From NCBI RefSeq assembly GCF_024397915.1, contig NZ_CP073347.1, forward strand, positions 558,001 through 622,000: 64,000 bases of DNA. Direction: 5' to 3'. The notes under the pieces are model-generated. The model was not told the origin of the DNA. It ran no database searches and saw only the letters and a program-made list of their open reading frames with translations. The stretch is from Marinobacterium rhizophilum. GTDB lineage: Bacteria; Pseudomonadota; Gammaproteobacteria; Pseudomonadales; Balneatricaceae. Shown one piece after another: positions 60,511-64,000 of this stretch; the first letter of the stretch is position 1, and each line of letters begins with the position of its first letter. The position numbers and the translations under genes were made by a program.

Positions 60511-61413
60511 ATGATTAATGCCCAGATTCTTGCAGCCCTGCGAACCTTTGAGGTGGCGGCCCGTGCGCTGAGTTTTACCCGCGCCGCCGAGCAGCTGCAC
60601 GTCACCACCGGGGCCGTCAGCCAGCAAATCAAGCACCTGGAAACCCAGCTGGGGTTCAAGCTGTTTGAGCGTCTGCCCAGGGGGCTTAATCTCACCGGTG
60701 AAGGTCAGCAGCTGTATCTGGTGGTGCACAAAAGCCTGCAGGATCTGGATGGCTGCGTGCAGCGCCTGCAGCGCCAGATGCTGGAAGGGCAGATTCGTTT
60801 CAGGTCCACGCCATCCCTGTTGTTCAAGTGGCTGGTGCCGCGACTGCATCTGTTCCAGGCGGGCTACCCGGATATTCGCGTCGAAACCTTCGCCGAGGAG
60901 TCCCTGTTGCGCACCGAGCCAAGGGATTTCGACCTGGCAATCGATTACAGCTTTGGTGTCTACCGCGAGCTGGTGGCGACACCGCTACTGCAGGAAACCC
61001 TGTTTCCGGTGGCCAGTCCGGAGTATCTGGACACACGGAACTGGAAGGATCCTGCCAGCTGGCATGACGTTACCCTGTTACATGATTCCATGGCCTGGCA
61101 CGAGGCGCGCCGCGATGCGGAGTGGCGTTTCTATCTGGACGAGGCCGGGCTGGGGGCGGTGGACAGTGATCGCGGTCACTATTTCAACCGGGCAGATCTG
61201 GCGATGGAAGCGGCGGCGGCGGGGCTCGGGGTGGCACTGGCACGTGGCCGGCTGATCGATTCGGACCTGGAGCGCGGGCGCCTGGTGGCCCTGTTACCGG
61301 CATTGCCCTCCTGCTGTTCCTACTACCTGATTCACCGGCCGGGCGCACTCGACAACCCCCGCATTCGGGTGTTTTTCGAATGGTTGTGCCAGCTGCCGGA
61401 CGTGAGTATCTGA
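60511..61413 (+). CDS. LysR-family regulator, GcvA/DsdC-like
   Basis: 300-aa LysR regulator of the GcvA subgroup. The helix-turn-helix reads LSFTRAAEQLHVTTGAVSQQIKHLE, and the effector domain begins RFRSTPSLLFKWLVPRLHLF. By its divergence from dsdA it probably activates that gene with D-serine, like DsdC; dsdC itself belongs to a related but not identical subgroup, so no symbol is given. The ATG at 60511 has GGAG upstream. Confidence 0.83.
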   Translation: MINAQILAALRTFEVAARALSFTRAAEQLHVTTGAVSQQIKHLETQLGFKLFERLPRGLNLTGEGQQLYLVVHKSLQDLDGCVQRLQRQMLEGQIRFRSTPSLLFKWLVPRLHLFQAGYPDIRVETFAEESLLRTEPRDFDLAIDYSFGVYRELVATPLLQETLFPVASPEYLDTRNWKDPASWHDVTLLHDSMAWHEARRDAEWRFYLDEAGLGAVDSDRGHYFNRADLAMEAAAAGLGVALARGRLIDSDLERGRLVALLPALPSCCSYYLIHRPGALDNPRIRVFFEWLCQLPDVSI

Positions 61414-61458
61414 TAGGTAGTCTAGGTAGTTGTTCTCCACAGCTTCGCTGCGGAAGTC

Positions 61459-61525
61459 GGAATTCGCTATGCTCATTCCATACGGGGTGTTGTTTGTAGT
61501 CTGATGAGTGAGCGAAGCGAATTCC
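61459..61525. repeat. Imperfect inverted repeat element
   Basis: GGAATTCGCTATGCTCATTC (61459-61478) and the reverse complement of 61506-61525 agree in 17 of 20 positions, with a 27-base spacer. It is non-coding and may be a miniature dispersed element. Confidence 0.6.
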
Positions 61526-61581
61526 GGGAAATGAGCCCCAAGCGAATTTCGAGGTGGCTTCTGTATTGTGTGTTTATTGCT

Positions 61582-61614
61582 CCTTGCCCCTTGCCCCTTG
61601 CCCCTTGCCCCTTT
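61582..61614. repeat. Tandem heptamer repeat (CCTTGCC)
   Basis: Four perfect consecutive copies of CCTTGCC and a partial fifth (CCTTT), non-coding, 57 bp after the inverted repeat and downstream of the lrp-type gene. Confidence 0.88.
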
Positions 61615-61678
61615 CGACCCCTTGGGGTCGCTGCGGTGCTGATGCTTCTGAGCCTGTCGATGAATAGCCCCTTTCTCG

Positions 61679-62191
61679 TTAATAGGTACGGGGCTTGTTG
61701 ATGTCGATGGGTAGCGCCAGTGATTCCTTCACTTCTTCCATCACGATATAGCTCTTCGAGTTCTTCACCCCTGGCAGTGTCAGCAGCATTTCCCCCAGCA
61801 GCTCGCGGTATTCCGTCATGTCGCGGATGCGCGCCTTGAGCAGGTAATCCGAGTCGCCCGACACCAGGTGGCATTCCATGATGTAGGGCAGCTGGGCCAC
61901 GGCCTTGTTGAAGCTGTCGAAGGCATCGGGTGACTGGTAGGACAGGGCGATCTCGACAAACACCAGCATGCTGTAGCCCAGGGCCGCCGGGTTGACGCGC
62001 GCATAATAGCCCTCGATATAGCCGTCTTTTTCCAGCCGTTTGACCCGCTCCATGCAGGGGGTGGTGGACAGTCCGACGCGGTCCGCCAGCTCGGTATAGG
62101 AAATGCGCCCCTCGAACTGCAGCGTACGCAGAATATTCATGTCTATTCGGTCAAGTTTGCGCTTTTTTTGACCGCCGCTGAAAGTTTCCAT
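61679..62191 (-). CDS. Lrp/AsnC-family regulator, probable DadR
   Basis: 170-aa Lrp-family protein. The helix-turn-helix (residues about 13-62) reads LDRIDMNILRTLQFEGRISYTELADRVGLS, and the RAM effector domain follows (MLVFVEIALSYQSPDAFDSFN, VSGDSDYLLKARIRDM). It is divergent from dadA, like the alanine-responsive DadR/BkdR regulators of pseudomonads. It should activate dadA with alanine. Confidence 0.87.
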   Translation of the reverse strand: METFSGGQKKRKLDRIDMNILRTLQFEGRISYTELADRVGLSTTPCMERVKRLEKDGYIEGYYARVNPAALGYSMLVFVEIALSYQSPDAFDSFNKAVAQLPYIMECHLVSGDSDYLLKARIRDMTEYRELLGEMLLTLPGVKNSKSYIVMEEVKESLALPIDINKPRTY

Positions 62192-62206
62192 AATTATTTC
62201 CGGTCA

Positions 62207-62245
62207 TTGTCATTATTGGCAGATTATTATCCGTATAAATGACAA
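62207..62245. promoter_or_regulatory. Candidate Lrp/DadR operator
   Basis: TTGTCATT (62207-62214) and AATGACAA (62238-62245) are perfect inverted arms with centres 31 bp apart, about three helical turns. It lies between the lrp-type gene and dadA in AT-rich DNA, as expected for an Lrp-family site. Confidence 0.55.
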
Positions 62246-62330
62246 AAACGCAAAAAAATTCTGAGAATTGTTCCCTATACTGCAATACATATTCTTGCTG
62301 TAGTTTAAAAAATAACCAGAGGGTAGCCAA

Positions 62331-63599
62331 ATGCGCGTAATCGTTCTCGGTAGTGGTGTTGTCGGTGTTACCAGTGCCTGGTATCTCGCCAATGCAGGGC
62401 ATGAGGTCACGGTCATCGATCGTCAGTCCGCGGCGGCGATGGAAACCAGCTACGGTAATGCCGGGCAGGTATCGCCGGGTTATTCGGCGCCCTGGGCTGC
62501 ACCCGGTGTGCCCTTCAAGGCCGTCAAGTGGCTGATGCAGGACCTGTCGCCACTGATGATCAAGCCGACGACGGACTACCAGTTTTACGAGTGGATGAGC
62601 AAGATGCTCGCCAACTGCACCGAGAAAAAATACCACGTCAACAAGGGTCGCATGGTTCGCATCGCCGAGTATAGCCGCGACTGCCTCAAGACCCTGCGCC
62701 AGAGCATCGATATCGACTACGAACACCGCACTGGCGGCACCCTGCAGCTGTTCCGGACCCAGAAGCAAGTGGACGGTTCCGCCAAGGATATTCAGGTGCT
62801 GCGCGAGCTGGGCGTACCCTTTGCCGAGCTGGATCGTCAGGGCTGCGTCAGCAAGGAGCCGGCACTCAAGTATGTGCAGGACAAGATTGTCGGTGGCCTG
62901 CAGCTGCCAGGCGACGAAACCGGTGACTGCTTCAAGTTCACCCAGGCGCTGGCGGCGCGCTGCGAAGAGCGGGGCGTGAAATTCATGTACAACACCCAGA
63001 TCGATGGCCTGATCATGGAGAAGGGTGACGTTGCCGGTGTGAAAACCGCGGCCGGCGTCATGAAGGCGGATCGCTACCTGGTGTGTATGGGCAGCTATAG
63101 CCCGATGCTGCTCAAGCAAATCGACATGCGTGCGCCCATTTACCCGGTGAAGGGTTACTCCCTGACGCTGCCGATCATCGACGAAAGCCGCGCGCCTGTG
63201 TCCACCGTGATGGACGAAACCTACAAGGTGGCGGTTACCCGCTTCAATGACCGTATCCGTGTCGGCGGCAGTGCGGAGCTGGCGGGCTTCGACCTGTCGA
63301 TGCCGGAGAAGCGCCGTGCCAACGTCAACTTCGTGGTCTCCGATCTGTTTGGTGGTGGTGGTGACATGGAGCGTGCCGAATTCTGGACCGGCCTGCGCCC
63401 CATGACGCCGGATGGCACGCCGATCCTGGGCGAGACCCGTTATCCGAGCCTGTACCTGAATACCGGTCATGGCACCCTGGGCTGGACCATGTCGCTCGGC
63501 TCGGCCAAGTTTGTCTCTGACCTGATGAGTGGCAACAAGACCGATATCGACCCTGCGGGCCTGGGTATCGATCGTTACCCCTTCGCCTACGCGGGCTGA
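62331..63599 (+). CDS. dadA: D-amino acid dehydrogenase
   Basis: 422-aa membrane-associated flavoprotein that oxidises D-alanine and other D-amino acids to keto acids. The FAD-binding Rossmann motif VIVLGSGVVGVTSAWYLANAG is at the N-terminus, then ETSYGNAGQVSPGYSAPWAAPG, and GLRPMTPDGTPILG with GTLGWTMSLGSAK closes the flavin site, all typical of DadA. It is divergent from a DadR-like gene and followed by ridA. The racemase dadX is not in the window. Confidence 0.93.
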   Translation: MRVIVLGSGVVGVTSAWYLANAGHEVTVIDRQSAAAMETSYGNAGQVSPGYSAPWAAPGVPFKAVKWLMQDLSPLMIKPTTDYQFYEWMSKMLANCTEKKYHVNKGRMVRIAEYSRDCLKTLRQSIDIDYEHRTGGTLQLFRTQKQVDGSAKDIQVLRELGVPFAELDRQGCVSKEPALKYVQDKIVGGLQLPGDETGDCFKFTQALAARCEERGVKFMYNTQIDGLIMEKGDVAGVKTAAGVMKADRYLVCMGSYSPMLLKQIDMRAPIYPVKGYSLTLPIIDESRAPVSTVMDETYKVAVTRFNDRIRVGGSAELAGFDLSMPEKRRANVNFVVSDLFGGGGDMERAEFWTGLRPMTPDGTPILGETRYPSLYLNTGHGTLGWTMSLGSAKFVSDLMSGNKTDIDPAGLGIDRYPFAYAG

Positions 63600-63842
63600 T
63601 CGCCGGTTGCATTGAGCGCGAAGCTGCGGCCCCGGCGGCAGCTTCGCAGGGGCCTGGCTGCGTGATTCTGTCGCAGGGGCGCAGCAGCTAGTCGCTGACA
63701 TTTGGCATCGAATCAAGGACACTTAGGCTTGTGGTTCCGGACTCCTCCGCCGGGGCTGCAATCCTAAGTGGCCTGCTGATCATTTGTGCTTCAGCATCAA
63801 GGCATTAACAGCGATTTATAAAATCAGTACCAAGGAAGTAAA
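63600..63842. promoter_or_regulatory. Hairpin-rich dadA-ridA intergenic region
   Basis: GCGAAGCTGC (63618-63627) and GCAGCTTCGC (63638-63647) form a perfect 10-bp stem just after dadA without T run. A second pair, CACTTAGG (63720-63727) and CCTAAGTG (63763-63770), spans a 35-base loop. The first may be a weak terminator; the second has no clear role. Confidence 0.45.
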
Positions 63843-64000
63843 ATGGCTAACCGTAGCATCATCAATACCGAAAAAGCCCCCGCAGCAATCGGCACCTACT
63901 CCCAGGCTGTCAAGGTGGGTAACACCACTTACATCTCCGGTCAGATCCCGCTGGACCCGGCCACCATGGAAGTGGTCAACGAGTCCTTTGAAGCCCAGGC
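63843..64000 (+). CDS. ridA: RidA-family imine/enamine deaminase (partial, runs off the window)
   Basis: The first 52 codons are present. IINTEKAPAAIGTYSQAVKVGNTTYISGQIPLDP is the standard RidA N-terminus, noted here by residues 6-39. RidA hydrolyses reactive 2-aminoacrylate made by PLP enzymes. Placement after dadA and near dsdA, whose reaction releases 2-aminoacrylate, makes the role coherent. AAGGA precedes the ATG. The 3' end lies outside the window. Confidence 0.88.
   Translation, partial: MANRSIINTEKAPAAIGTYSQAVKVGNTTYISGQIPLDPATMEVVNESFEAQ

Noticed and set aside
62151..63722. 523-codon minus-strand frame opposite dadA
   Set aside because: DadA motifs on the plus strand are unambiguous; the antisense translation is low-complexity and also overlaps the Lrp gene start.

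Overview
The window comes from a moderately GC-rich gammaproteobacterium. Gene families and neighbourhoods (TRAP and TctCBA transporters, Lrp-DadA-RidA, RlmJ, TlyA) suggest a marine or plant/algal-detritus heterotroph of the Oceanospirillales/Pseudomonadales type. Genus is a guess, because no rRNA or tRNA gene is present. There is no prophage, transposase or CRISPR array.

Layout. (1) 527-11305: a complete L-rhamnose locus with the gene order described for Rhizobium leguminosarum: rhaI and the aldolase/dehydrogenase rhaD on the minus strand, divergent from rhaR-S-T-P-Q-U-K (DeoR regulator, ABC importer, mutarotase, kinase). (2) 11776-20966: a KdgR-type uronate block with KDG kinase, a cytoplasmic GH105 unsaturated-uronyl hydrolase, a TRAP transporter, KdgR, KduD, KduI and a broken Gfo/Idh oxidoreductase gene. 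Three KdgR-box-like sites (18/19, 16/19 and 16/19 to the Erwinia consensus) lie in its promoters. Together the two blocks can explain uptake and full use of an unsaturated uronyl-rhamnose disaccharide, from rhamnogalacturonan or ulvan. (3) 20967-22506: a gene-poor stretch with small membrane proteins (one with a nonsense codon), a hairpin repeat and a heptamer tandem repeat. (4) 22507-25506: a GAF regulator fused to an unrelated N-terminal module, a FabI-like reductase and a TSUP permease. (5) 25689-28614 and 37312-42568: two separated loci with N-carbamoyl/allantoate-type hydrolase, PuuC-like aldehyde dehydrogenase, LuxR regulator, class III aminotransferase, agmatine deiminase and an NhaC-type antiporter. 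Their two divergent promoter regions share a nearly identical 18-bp motif. (6) 28980-37093: an operon with a double-HTH IclR regulator, acyl-CoA dehydrogenase, TctCBA, class III CoA-transferase and an unknown membrane protein, ending in a 213-bp tandem duplication. (7) 44108-49870: a TctCBA operon with a cytoplasmic sulfatase inserted in it, and a divergent LysR gene. (8) 49979-57344: housekeeping genes (mgsA, pgi, a riboswitch-controlled manganese exporter, ferredoxin, usp, rlmJ, RluA and TlyA families). (9) 57459-64000: an alanine/D-amino-acid block (AGCS symporter, DsdA with a divergent LysR, Lrp, DadA, RidA start).

The two most interesting systems are the merged rhamnose/unsaturated-uronate locus, and the apparent agmatine-to-GABA route split over two loci that share an operator and lack a recognisable AguB. 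Functions are inferred from family features read directly in the translations; no database search was run.
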